Shown here one piece after another: positions 7,194 through 15,030 of a stretch of DNA of 64,000 nucleotides; the stretch's first letter is position 1, and each line of letters opens with the position of its first letter. The notes beneath the pieces were generated by a model. The model was given only the letters and a program-made list of their open reading frames with translations. It was not told the DNA's origin and made no database searches. The stretch covers positions 1-64,000 of the forward strand of contig JAKAPL010000001.1 in assembly GCA_021807105.1 (NCBI GenBank), written 5' to 3'. A program made the position numbers and the translations under genes. The stretch is from Myxococcales bacterium (lineage in GTDB: Bacteria; Myxococcota; Myxococcia; Myxococcales; JAKAPL01).

Positions 7194-9732
7194 CGGCGTC
7201 GACGCCGTGCTCGCGGAGGCGGGCGCGTCCAAGCTCCCGGCGGCGCGCCGGGTGGTGCTCGTGGGAAACAAGATCTCGCCTGGCAACCCCGTGAGGAAGC
7301 CCGACGGCACCCTCGTGCGCACGCTCTGGGGCGAGCTCGCGTGGCAGCTCGGGGGCAGGAAGGCGTTCGAGCGCGTGCGCGCGGACGACGAGAAGGCGAC
7401 CAGCCCCGGGGACGTCCTGCGCGAGCTCTTCAACGACTATGGGCCGTGTCTCGTCCTCATCGACGAGTGGGTGGCCTACGCGCGCCAGCTCCACGGCGAG
7501 AGCGATCTGCCGGCGGGCAGCTTCGAGACGCAGTTCACCTTCGCCCAGGCCCTCACCGAGTCGGCGAAGCTCGCGAAGAACTGCCTGCTCGTCATCAGCC
7601 TGCCGGCCTCGGATACGGCTGGATCCCCCCACACGCAGGCAGAGGACGTGGAGGTCGGCGGCCAACGCGGCCGTGAGGCGCTCGACCGGCTGCGCAACGT
7701 GGTCGGGCGGCTCGAGTCCTCGTGGCGCCCGGCGAGCGCGGAGGAGGGCTTCGAGATCGTCCGCCGGCGGCTCTTCGAGCCGCTCACCGACCAGGAGCAG
7801 TTCGTCGCCCGCGACACCGTTGCCCGCAAGTTCTACGAACTCTACCGCACGCAGCAGCAGGAGTTTCCCCTCGAATGCCGCGACGCCGAGTACGAGAAGC
7901 GCCTCCGCGCGGCCTACCCGATCCACCCCGAGGTGTTCGACCGTCTTTACACCGACTGGTCGACGCTGGTGAAGTTCCAGCGCACGCGCGGCGTGCTGCG
8001 GCTGATGGCCGCGGTCATTCACAGCCTCTGGGAGAAGGGCGATCGCAACCCGCTGATCCTGCCGTCGAACGTTCCCATCGACGATCCGCGCGTCCAGTTC
8101 GAGCTGACGCGCTACCTCTCGGACAACTGGGTGCCGGTGATCGAGAAGGACGTCGACGGCCCCAGCTCACTGCCGCTTCGAATCGACGGCGAGGTCCCCA
8201 ACCTCGGCAAGCTCGCCGCCTGCCGGCGCGTGGCGCGCACCATCTACCTCGGCTCGGCGCCCACGCACGCGGCGGCACACCGCGGGATCGAAGATCGGCG
8301 CGTGAAGCTCGGCTGCGTCATCCCCGGCGAGTTGCCCGCCGTCTTCGGCGATGCCCTGCGGCGCCTCGCCGCCGCCGCCACATACCTCTTCCAGGACGGG
8401 CCGCGCTACTGGTACTCGACCCAGCCCACCGTCACGAAGCTCGCCGAGGATCGCGCGGAGCAGTTGAAGCGCGACCCCGACAAGGTCGTGCAGGAGCTGG
8501 AGAAGCGGCTGCGCGCCGATCTCCATGAGGCAGGCGACTTCGCCCGCGTCCACCCGCTGCCTCGATCGGGCCAGGATGTTCCCGACGATCTCGACGCGGG
8601 CCTGGTCGTCCTCGGCGTCGATCACCCCTACAGCAAGGACCCGAACAGCCCGGCCGAGACGGAGGCGAAGGCGATCCTCGCTTCGCGTGGCAGCGCGCCG
8701 CGCCTCTACGCGAACACCCTCGTCTTCCTCGCCGTGGACAAGACGCGCCTCCAAGACCTCGACGAGGCCGTGCGCCGCTACCTCGCCTGGGAATCGGTCG
8801 TCGCGGAGCAGACCACGCTCGACCTCTCGCCCCACCAGGTCAAGCAAGCCGAAGCGCAGCGGGCGGCGGCGGCTGGCGTCGTCGATGCACGGCTGCCCGA
8901 GGCCTATCAGTGGCTCCTCGTCCCGACCCAGGCCAACCCCCACGCTGCCGTGACGTGGCAGGCGGCCCGGCTTCAAGGACAGGCCCCGCTGGCCGTGCGC
9001 GCCAGCAAGAAGCTCAAGAACGACGAGGCCCTCGTCACGAGCTTCGCCGCCTCGCGGCTGCGCATGGAGCTCGATCGCGTACCCCTGTGGCGCGGTGACC
9101 ACGTCGCCATCAGGCAGCTCGCCGCCGACTTCGCCCGCTACCTCTACCTGCCGCGGCTGCGCGGGCCAGCGGTGCTCGTGGAGTCCATCCGGAGCGGCCT
9201 CGGCCTGCTCACGTGGGACCAGGACTCCTTCGCGTTCGCCGAGAGCTACGACGACGCGGGCGCGCGGTACCGTGGACTCCAGTTCGGGCGAAACGTCCAC
9301 GACGTCCAGGCGGACTCGGCGGGCCTGTTGGTGAAGCCCGATGCCGTGCGGCGGCAGATCGATGCTGAGCGTGCAGCCGTGGCGGCAAGTGCCGGAGTAA
9401 AGGCCGGCGGCTGGACCGCGGCCCTGCCGGGAGCCGCTCCGAGCGATCCAAAGGGGCAACCGGCGCCGGCCGCGATGACACCGCAGCCGCCAAATCGGCC
9501 GACGCGCTTCCACGCGATGATCCACCTCGACGCCACGAGGGTTGGCCGCGACGCGAGCAGGGTGGCCGACGAGGTCATCACCCACGTCGCCGCCCTCGTG
9601 GGCGCAAACGTCACGGTCACCCTGGAAATCGAGGCCGAGATCCCGGCGGGCGTGCCAGAGAACGTGGTCCGCACGGTCACCGAGAACAGCCGGACGCTGA
9701 AGTTCCAGACCCATGGGTTCGAGACTGAGTAG
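6382..9732 (+). CDS. DUF499 domain ATPase with N-terminal Swt1-like HEPN domain
   Basis: A 1116-residue protein, full length for the family. Residues 1-125 look like a Swt1-type HEPN domain with an RNase-type R-x4-H motif (RNKWAH, 94-99). The AAA ATPase core has Walker A FGGGKTHS near 247 and Walker B CLVLIDEW near 355. The remainder includes helical regions and a C-terminal domain (about 1040-1116) rich in VTVTLEIEAEIPAGV. DUF499 proteins pair with DUF1156 methylases in anti-phage loci, presumably as the nucleotide-driven component that discriminates or attacks foreign DNA; the mechanism is not established. The ATG lies in the conserved leader behind AGGAGAA. Confidence 0.9.
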   Translation: MAISNHERVGKAMELLKQGLSPFVERELTNAYKDQARAQAGRLMGEDRLLADKPLAQWDAAALLRLMWEAWHDVLRKTLGNAERTLVRELQEVRNKWAHQQTFSSDDAYRALDSTGRLLTAVSAPEAQEAEKMKMELLRLRFDEPVRTEKRKTAGGAIESQVTGGLKAWREVITPHRDVASGRYQQAEFAADLWQVHVGEGSDEYKDPAEFFRRTYLTESLKRLLVGAVQRLSGGGGDPVVQLQTNFGGGKTHSMLALYHLVSGAAPAALAGVDAVLAEAGASKLPAARRVVLVGNKISPGNPVRKPDGTLVRTLWGELAWQLGGRKAFERVRADDEKATSPGDVLRELFNDYGPCLVLIDEWVAYARQLHGESDLPAGSFETQFTFAQALTESAKLAKNCLLVISLPASDTAGSPHTQAEDVEVGGQRGREALDRLRNVVGRLESSWRPASAEEGFEIVRRRLFEPLTDQEQFVARDTVARKFYELYRTQQQEFPLECRDAEYEKRLRAAYPIHPEVFDRLYTDWSTLVKFQRTRGVLRLMAAVIHSLWEKGDRNPLILPSNVPIDDPRVQFELTRYLSDNWVPVIEKDVDGPSSLPLRIDGEVPNLGKLAACRRVARTIYLGSAPTHAAAHRGIEDRRVKLGCVIPGELPAVFGDALRRLAAAATYLFQDGPRYWYSTQPTVTKLAEDRAEQLKRDPDKVVQELEKRLRADLHEAGDFARVHPLPRSGQDVPDDLDAGLVVLGVDHPYSKDPNSPAETEAKAILASRGSAPRLYANTLVFLAVDKTRLQDLDEAVRRYLAWESVVAEQTTLDLSPHQVKQAEAQRAAAAGVVDARLPEAYQWLLVPTQANPHAAVTWQAARLQGQAPLAVRASKKLKNDEALVTSFAASRLRMELDRVPLWRGDHVAIRQLAADFARYLYLPRLRGPAVLVESIRSGLGLLTWDQDSFAFAESYDDAGARYRGLQFGRNVHDVQADSAGLLVKPDAVRRQIDAERAAVAASAGVKAGGWTAALPGAAPSDPKGQPAPAAMTPQPPNRPTRFHAMIHLDATRVGRDASRVADEVITHVAALVGANVTVTLEIEAEIPAGVPENVVRTVTENSRTLKFQTHGFETE

Positions 9733-9743
9733 GGCAGAGGCTC

Positions 9744-9995
9744 ATGGGCGAGAGAAAGTGGGGGTTGATGACCAGCGGAGCGACCTTCCAGGCGCTCGTC
9801 AACGCCATCCTTGGATTCGAGGACCCAACCGCACGCGGTCAGCTCATGGCGCCATCCGACGGGCCCCGCTCGGCGCCCCGCGCGTCAAGATCGGCGAAAA
9901 TGGCGCGACCCATTGGAATCCCTGGATGCTCATTGCCTATTCTTGAAGCAGGAGCCCAGGGATGGCGGGCGCCTTTGCCCTTCCTGGCGCCCTGA
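9744..9995 (+). pseudogene. truncated gene 5' remnant after DUF499
   Basis: An 83-codon frame begins ATG at 9744, 11 bp after the DUF499 stop, behind an AGAGG Shine-Dalgarno. The first 30 residues (TSGATFQALVNAILGFEDP) look like an ordinary protein start; after residue 32 the composition becomes low-grade (PSDGPRSAPRASRSAK) and no domain can be seen. The simplest reading is that the next gene of the defence operon was cut by a deletion here. The identity of the lost gene cannot be read from so little sequence. Confidence 0.4.
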
Positions 9996-10409
9996 TGAGC
10001 ATTTTTGGCTCTCTTCCACGGCGATCGCCTCGATGGAGTCCGTCTCGTCCTCGATGGATCCCGTTACGAGGGCCTTGAACGCGGGGCCGTGCGGCTGCGA
10101 TGCGCGGGACTGCCGCAGGGAAGGAGCGCGCGCCGGATCAGGTCGCTTCCGCGCGCTTCCAGTTCCGGACCGCCTGCCGGCGATCCTCTGGCAGGGGGAG
10201 CCTAGGAGGCTGGTGTCGTTCGCGGGGACGGTTCACGCCAGTCCCCGCACCGCACGAGCCTTCTCGGAGGTCGCAGAACAGGATCGAGATCGCGGCGCCC
10301 TTCCCGCCCGGCCAGGGCCGCGCCTCACACGGGGTGAGGCTCTTACGAACGGATTGGGGAGGGGCTCCGGTCTCTTCTCAACCTCCCCGCCCCACGGTAC
10401 AAACCGGCG
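9996..10409. other. gene-poor island edge with a solo R2 end
   Basis: No convincing gene lies in these 414 bp. A frame ending at TAG 10203-10205 has no recognisable product. CTAG at 10202-10205 followed by GAGGCTGGTGTCG is the left terminus of repeat family R2 without a visible right partner. Just inside it, GCGGGGAC (10222-10229) and GTCCCCGC (10241-10248) form a short hairpin. This marks the transition from the defence island to core genes. Confidence 0.45.
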
Positions 10410-12017
10410 GTGCCCCCCGCAGCCAAGGCCGCGCCTCCCGCCGTGACGGCGGCGGGCCCGGCCGATCGCCCCGCCCCCGCCGCGCGCTCGGCGCTGGTCG
10501 TCGGCGCGGCCATCCTGCTCTCCCGGCTCATCGGCCTCGTCCGCCAGCGGGTCTTCGCCCACTTCTTCGGCGCCTCCGAGGTCGCCGACGCCTTCACCGC
10601 GGCCCTCCGCCTCCCGAACATCACCCAGAACCTCCTCGGCGAGGGGACGCTCTCGGCCTCGTTCATCCCCGTCTACGCCCGCAGCCTCGGCGCGGGTGAC
10701 GTCCCGCGCGCCCGCGAGTTCGCCCGCGGCACGCTGGGGCTGCTCGCGACGGCGGTCCTCGCGGTCTCCGTCGCGGGCGCGCTCGCGGCGCCGCTCCTCA
10801 CCCGGATCATCGTCCCTGGCTTCACCGGCGAGAAGTTCGCCCTCGCGGTCCACCTCGTCCGGATCTTCTTCCCGATGACCGGGCTCTTGGCCCTGTCCGC
10901 CTGGTGCCTGGGCGTCCTGAACAGCCACCGCCGCTTCTTCCTCCCCTATGCATCGCCGGTCCTCTGGAGTCTGGCGCAGATCGCCGCGGTGCTGCTCGGC
11001 AGCCGCCACGCGACCGGGGCGCGGCTCGCCCTCTGGATGGGCTACGGCGCGCTCGGGGGCGGCGCCCTCCAGCTCGCCGTGCAGTTCCCCCTCACCCGCC
11101 GGCTCCTCGGCGGCCGCGCCTGCCCGACGGCGCGATGGAAGAACCCCGACGTCCGGCAGGCGACCCGGGCGCTGGGCCCGGTCGTCCTCGGGCGCGGCAT
11201 CGTGCAGCTCTCCGCGCTGCTCGACACGTTCCTCGCGAGCCTCCTGCCGACCGGCGCGAACGCCGCCCTCGGCTACGTCCAGACCCTCTACGTGCTCCCC
11301 GTCAGCCTCTTCGGGGTCGGCGAGGCCGCCGCGGTGCTGCCGGAGATGGCCCGCGAGACGGCCGCGCAGAGCCCCGGGCAGCGGCAGGCGGCGCTGCGCC
11401 AGCGGCTCTCCGAATCGCTCTCCCGCATCGGCTTCACGACCGTCCCCACGACCGCGGCCTTCGTCGTGCTCGCGGACCAGGTGGTCGGCGCCTTCTACGA
11501 GACCGGCCGGTTCGGCCACTCGGCGACGCGGCTCGTGGCCACCGCGCTCGCGACGTACATCCTCGCGCTCGTCGCGAACGCCTCCGTCCGGGTGATGGCC
11601 TCGGCCTTCTACGCGCTGGGCGACACGGCGACCCCCGCGAAGCTCGCGGTGGCGCGGGTGACGGTCTCCGCGACGCTCTCCTTCGTCCTCATGCGACGGT
11701 TCGGGATCGCGGGGCTCTGCGGCGGCGCGGCGGCGGCGGGCTGGATCGAGGCGCTCGCCCTCGGCTGGGGGTTGCGCAAGCGGCTCGGAGGCCTCGATCT
11801 GGAAGGCGGCCGCTGGCTCCGGTTCGTCGTGTCGGCGATCGCCGCCTCGGCGGCGGGGCTCCTCCTCGCCCGCGCCTGCGTGGGGCTGCCGATCCTCCTC
11901 TCGGCCGCGGTCACCCTGCCCGCCTTCGGCGCCGTCTACCTCGCGGCGGCGGCGGCCCTCGGGACGCCCGACGTGCTCCAGGCGGCCCGCGCGCTCCGGC
12001 GCCGGCTCGGGCGCTAG
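10410..12017 (+). CDS. murJ: MurJ/MviN lipid II flippase
   Basis: A 535-residue polytopic membrane protein of the MVF/MATE superfamily that flips lipid II across the inner membrane during peptidoglycan synthesis. The family signature is clear: ILLSRLIGLVRQRVFAHFFG in the first membrane helix, ADAFTAALRLPN, and EGTLSASFIPVYA. About 14 hydrophobic helices follow. The start is GTG at 10410; no strong ribosome site is visible and the first 30 residues are Ala/Pro-rich, so the true start could be slightly downstream. The stop codon TAG lies in the CTAG that flanks an R2 element. Confidence 0.93.
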   Translation: MPPAAKAAPPAVTAAGPADRPAPAARSALVVGAAILLSRLIGLVRQRVFAHFFGASEVADAFTAALRLPNITQNLLGEGTLSASFIPVYARSLGAGDVPRAREFARGTLGLLATAVLAVSVAGALAAPLLTRIIVPGFTGEKFALAVHLVRIFFPMTGLLALSAWCLGVLNSHRRFFLPYASPVLWSLAQIAAVLLGSRHATGARLALWMGYGALGGGALQLAVQFPLTRRLLGGRACPTARWKNPDVRQATRALGPVVLGRGIVQLSALLDTFLASLLPTGANAALGYVQTLYVLPVSLFGVGEAAAVLPEMARETAAQSPGQRQAALRQRLSESLSRIGFTTVPTTAAFVVLADQVVGAFYETGRFGHSATRLVATALATYILALVANASVRVMASAFYALGDTATPAKLAVARVTVSATLSFVLMRRFGIAGLCGGAAAAGWIEALALGWGLRKRLGGLDLEGGRWLRFVVSAIAASAAGLLLARACVGLPILLSAAVTLPAFGAVYLAAAAALGTPDVLQAARALRRRLGR

Positions 12018-12198
12018 GTGCGCTGCTGTCCAATGAATGCCGTCGCGAGAGCGCCGAGACCTAAGGCGAGACAGGCGCCCGAGGAGTGCAGAGCGTCAGA
12101 CGTACTCTTTGCAGTACGTTGACCAGCGAAGCGACGAGGCCGCCCGTCGCGAGCGAAGGGTTCGGCTTTCGCAGCAGGCAGCCATTTCAGACCAGCCT
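12018..12198. mobile_element. R2 inverted-repeat element (MITE-like), copy A
   Basis: A 181-bp element lies between CTAG at 12014-12017 and CTAG at 12199-12202. The termini are diverged inverted repeats related to GAGGCTGGTGTCAAA. The interior carries the family core (AGCGAAGCGACGAGGCC, then TTCGGCTTTCGCAGCAGGC). The left CTAG supplies the TAG stop of murJ. The internal TACTCTTTGCAGTACGTT recurs in the copies at 31.1 and 53.3 kb. Confidence 0.75.
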
Positions 12199-12389
12199 CT
12201 AGGCCCGGGAGCCGGCCGGCGATCTCACGAGCCTCTCGCGAGGTGGAAGGCGGGGCCAGCCCGTTCGCCTGCCCGGGCGGGTGAAGGGGAAGGACGCCCC
12301 CCGCGCTCGACCCGCAGGGTTCACGGGAGTGCGTCGCGAGGCGTTCGAGCCCCCGGGGCGGGGGGCCGCGGCTCCCCGCCGGTCCGCCC

Positions 12390-13718
12390 CTACCCTGGCC
12401 GCAGGAGGTCGCGGACGCCGTCCCCCACGAGCCACAGGGTCAGCACGATCATCACCCCGGTCGTCGTCCAGGCGATCCAGTTGAAGACCGGGCCGTTGCG
12501 GAAGTCGCCCATCAGCTTCTTCTTGTTGATGAGCAGCAGCATGAAGACCAGGATGAAGGGGAGGAGGACGCCGTTGGCGATCTGCGAGACGAGCATGATG
12601 GTGATGAGCGGCAGCTTCGGGATCAGGACGACCCCCGCGCCGATGACGATGATCCCCGAGTAGAGCCAGTAGAACTGCTTGGCCTCCCCGTACTTCTTGT
12701 CGATCCCGGACTCCCAGCCGAAGCCCTCGCAGACGTAATAGGAGGTCGCGAGGGGGAGGATCGCGGCCGAGAAGATCGAGGCGTTCAACAGGCCGAAGGC
12801 GAAGAGGACCGAGGCGTAGCGGCCAGCGAGGGGGCGCAGCGCGATCGCCGCGTCCTTCGCCGTCTCGACGCGGAGCCCGACCTTGAAGATCGTGGCCGCG
12901 CAGGCGACGATGATGAAGAAGGCGACCACGTCGGTGATGATGCACCCGATGATCACGTCCAGCCGCGAGTGGCGGTACTGCTCGACCTTCACCCCCTTCT
13001 CGACGACCGCGGATTGCAGGTAGAACTGCATCCACGGGGCGATGGTCGTGCCGACGACGCCGATGAGCGTGGCGAGGTACGCGCCGCCGCCCTGGAAGGA
13101 GGGGACCACAGTCGCCCGCAGCGTCTCGCCCCACTCGGGCTTCGCGAGGACGCAGGAGATCGGGTACGCGACATAGAAGACGCAGGCGACGAGGAAGACC
13201 TTCTCCACGCTCCGGTAGCTGCCGCGCAGGACGAGGAGCCAGACGGCGGCCGCGCCGAGAGGGACCGAAAGCCACTTCGGGACGGAGAAGATCTCCATCG
13301 AGGCGGCGATGCCCGAGAACTCGGAGATCGTGTTGCCGAGGTCGGCGATGATGAGCGCGACCATCACCCAGAAGATGATCTTGACGCCGAAGCTCTCCCG
13401 GATCAGATCGGCGAGCCCCTTGCCGGTGACGGCGCCCATGCGCGCCGACATCTCCTGGACCACCACGAGTGCGACGGTGATCGGGATGAGCGTCCAGAGG
13501 AGCGCGTTGCCGAACTGCGCGCCGGCGACGGAGTAGGTGGCGATGCCGCCCGCGTCGTTGTCGACGTTGGCGGTGATGATCCCCGGACCCATCACCGCGA
13601 GGAAGAGGAGGAGGTTCTTCCAGAGGGCGCGCGCGCGCCCAGCGCGGCCGGCCACCGGCGTCGCGAGCTCCCGCGGCGCCTCGCCCGCCGCCGCCTCCGG
13701 GCGGACCTCAGCCTCCAT
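12390..13718 (-). CDS. Nramp-family divalent metal transporter, non-canonical
   Basis: A 442-residue Nramp (SLC11) carrier with 11 or more membrane helices. In helix 1 the canonical metal-binding DPGN is replaced: after GPGIITAN comes VDNDAGGIATY. In helix 6 the usual MPH motif is replaced by IAPWMQFY, losing the methionine that gives selectivity for transition metals. The family's VTGKGLADLIRE segment is kept. Such changes are expected of Nramp-related Mg2+ carriers rather than Mn2+/Fe2+ carriers (inference). The gene overlaps the 3' end of the MgtE-N/CBS gene by 11 bp, with GGAGG upstream of the ATG, so the two are translationally coupled, and the partner's domains also point to Mg2+. Confidence 0.85.
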   Translation of the reverse strand: MEAEVRPEAAAGEAPRELATPVAGRAGRARALWKNLLLFLAVMGPGIITANVDNDAGGIATYSVAGAQFGNALLWTLIPITVALVVVQEMSARMGAVTGKGLADLIRESFGVKIIFWVMVALIIADLGNTISEFSGIAASMEIFSVPKWLSVPLGAAAVWLLVLRGSYRSVEKVFLVACVFYVAYPISCVLAKPEWGETLRATVVPSFQGGGAYLATLIGVVGTTIAPWMQFYLQSAVVEKGVKVEQYRHSRLDVIIGCIITDVVAFFIIVACAATIFKVGLRVETAKDAAIALRPLAGRYASVLFAFGLLNASIFSAAILPLATSYYVCEGFGWESGIDKKYGEAKQFYWLYSGIIVIGAGVVLIPKLPLITIMLVSQIANGVLLPFILVFMLLLINKKKLMGDFRNGPVFNWIAWTTTGVMIVLTLWLVGDGVRDLLRPG

Positions 13719-14982
13719 GGAGGACCTCCGGGAGGATGTCGTCGACCGTCACCATACCCCGCAGGGTCCCCGCCTCGTCCACGACGGGGACCGACACGAG
13801 GTTGTACTTCGCCGCGAGCTCCGCGACCTCGCGCACGCCGGCGTCGGGTCGCACCGTCGCCGGCGTCTCGTGCATGAGCCTGCCCACCGCGACGGCGGAG
13901 CCGGCGGCGACGATGTCCTTCAGGGTGCAGATCCCCTCGAGCTTGCCGCCTCCGGCGACCACGAACAGCTCGTAGACGAGCCCCAGCTCGTCGGCGCGGC
14001 GGCGGATCTCCGCGAGCGCGTCCGCGGCGGTCGCCTCGGGGCCAAGACGGACCACGTCGGGGGTCATCAGGCCGCCGGCCGAGCGCGGATCGTAGGAGAG
14101 CAGCGCCTGCACCTGCCTCGCCTCCGGCTTCTCCATCTTCTGGAGGAGCGCGTGGCGATGCGCGGCGGGCAGCCCGGCCAGCACGTCGGCCGCCTCGTCC
14201 GGCGCCATCTCCTCGAGGATGGCCGCCGCCCGCTCGGGGGCCACGGCGCCGAGCAGATCCGAGGTGACCTCGGCGGAGGCCTCTTCCAGCGTGTCGGCCG
14301 CCGTCTCGACGTCGAGCCGTTTGAACAGCGTGGCCCGCTGGTAGCGGTCGAGGTCCTCCATCATCTCCGCGAGGTCGGCCGGATGGAGCTCGGCGAGCTG
14401 CCGCTGGGCGATGTCGATCCGGACCTTGCCCGGCGTCGCGCCGAGCGGCTGGACGAGCTTCCAGGGGAGGAGGACCGAGCAGCGCAGGTAGGCCGCGGAG
14501 GGGCGGACCGACCGGACGAGGATGTCCACCGCGTGCTCCCAGCCCATGCGCCGCACCAGGCCGCGGAAGCTCACGTCCACGTGGGCGAGGCGCAAGGCGC
14601 CTTTCACCTCCAGCAGGTGGAGATCGTTGACCCGGACGACCTTGGCCCCCTCCACGTCGACGATCTGCCGGTCGAGGATCTCCTCGGCGAGGCGGAGCCG
14701 CCCCTCGGCGGGGTTCTCGGAGAGCTGCTCGGCCGCGGCGCCGGCCCGCAGGTGGACCGCGGCGCCGGCGAAGCTCTCCACCGCCGTCCAGGGGACGACG
14801 AGCCGGGCGTGACCGGCCTGGAAGACGAGACTCTCGACCGGCGGATACGGCTCACCCGTGACGGCGACGAGGTCCGTGAGCCTCCCCAGCTCCGTGCCGT
14901 CCGCGCCGACGACGCTCCGGCCGAGGAGGCCGGAGAAGAAGAGAAAGTCGGGACGGTCCGTTCGCTCGGCCAGGGACGACAT
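13708..14982 (-). CDS. soluble PRC-barrel / MgtE-N / CBS protein
   Basis: A 424-residue protein with two PRC-barrel-like segments (LGRSVVGADGTELGRLTDL near 20 and LDRQIVDVEGAKVVRVNDL near 103), an MgtE N-terminal superhelix (LHPADLAEMMEDL, LEEMAPDEAADVL) and two CBS domains after residue 300 (YDPRSAGGLMTPDVV). In MgtE channels the N and CBS domains sense Mg2+ and gate the pore, but here the membrane domain is absent. The protein probably senses Mg2+ or nucleotide and regulates the Nramp-type carrier encoded by the overlapping gene downstream. Start ATG at 14982. Confidence 0.85.
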   Translation of the reverse strand: MSSLAERTDRPDFLFFSGLLGRSVVGADGTELGRLTDLVAVTGEPYPPVESLVFQAGHARLVVPWTAVESFAGAAVHLRAGAAAEQLSENPAEGRLRLAEEILDRQIVDVEGAKVVRVNDLHLLEVKGALRLAHVDVSFRGLVRRMGWEHAVDILVRSVRPSAAYLRCSVLLPWKLVQPLGATPGKVRIDIAQRQLAELHPADLAEMMEDLDRYQRATLFKRLDVETAADTLEEASAEVTSDLLGAVAPERAAAILEEMAPDEAADVLAGLPAAHRHALLQKMEKPEARQVQALLSYDPRSAGGLMTPDVVRLGPEATAADALAEIRRRADELGLVYELFVVAGGGKLEGICTLKDIVAAGSAVAVGRLMHETPATVRPDAGVREVAELAAKYNLVSVPVVDEAGTLRGMVTVDDILPEVLHGG

Positions 14983-15030
14983 CGAGCGACGTGTAGACCA
15001 AAGAAAGCGCGCCGGTCAATCGAGCCCGGC

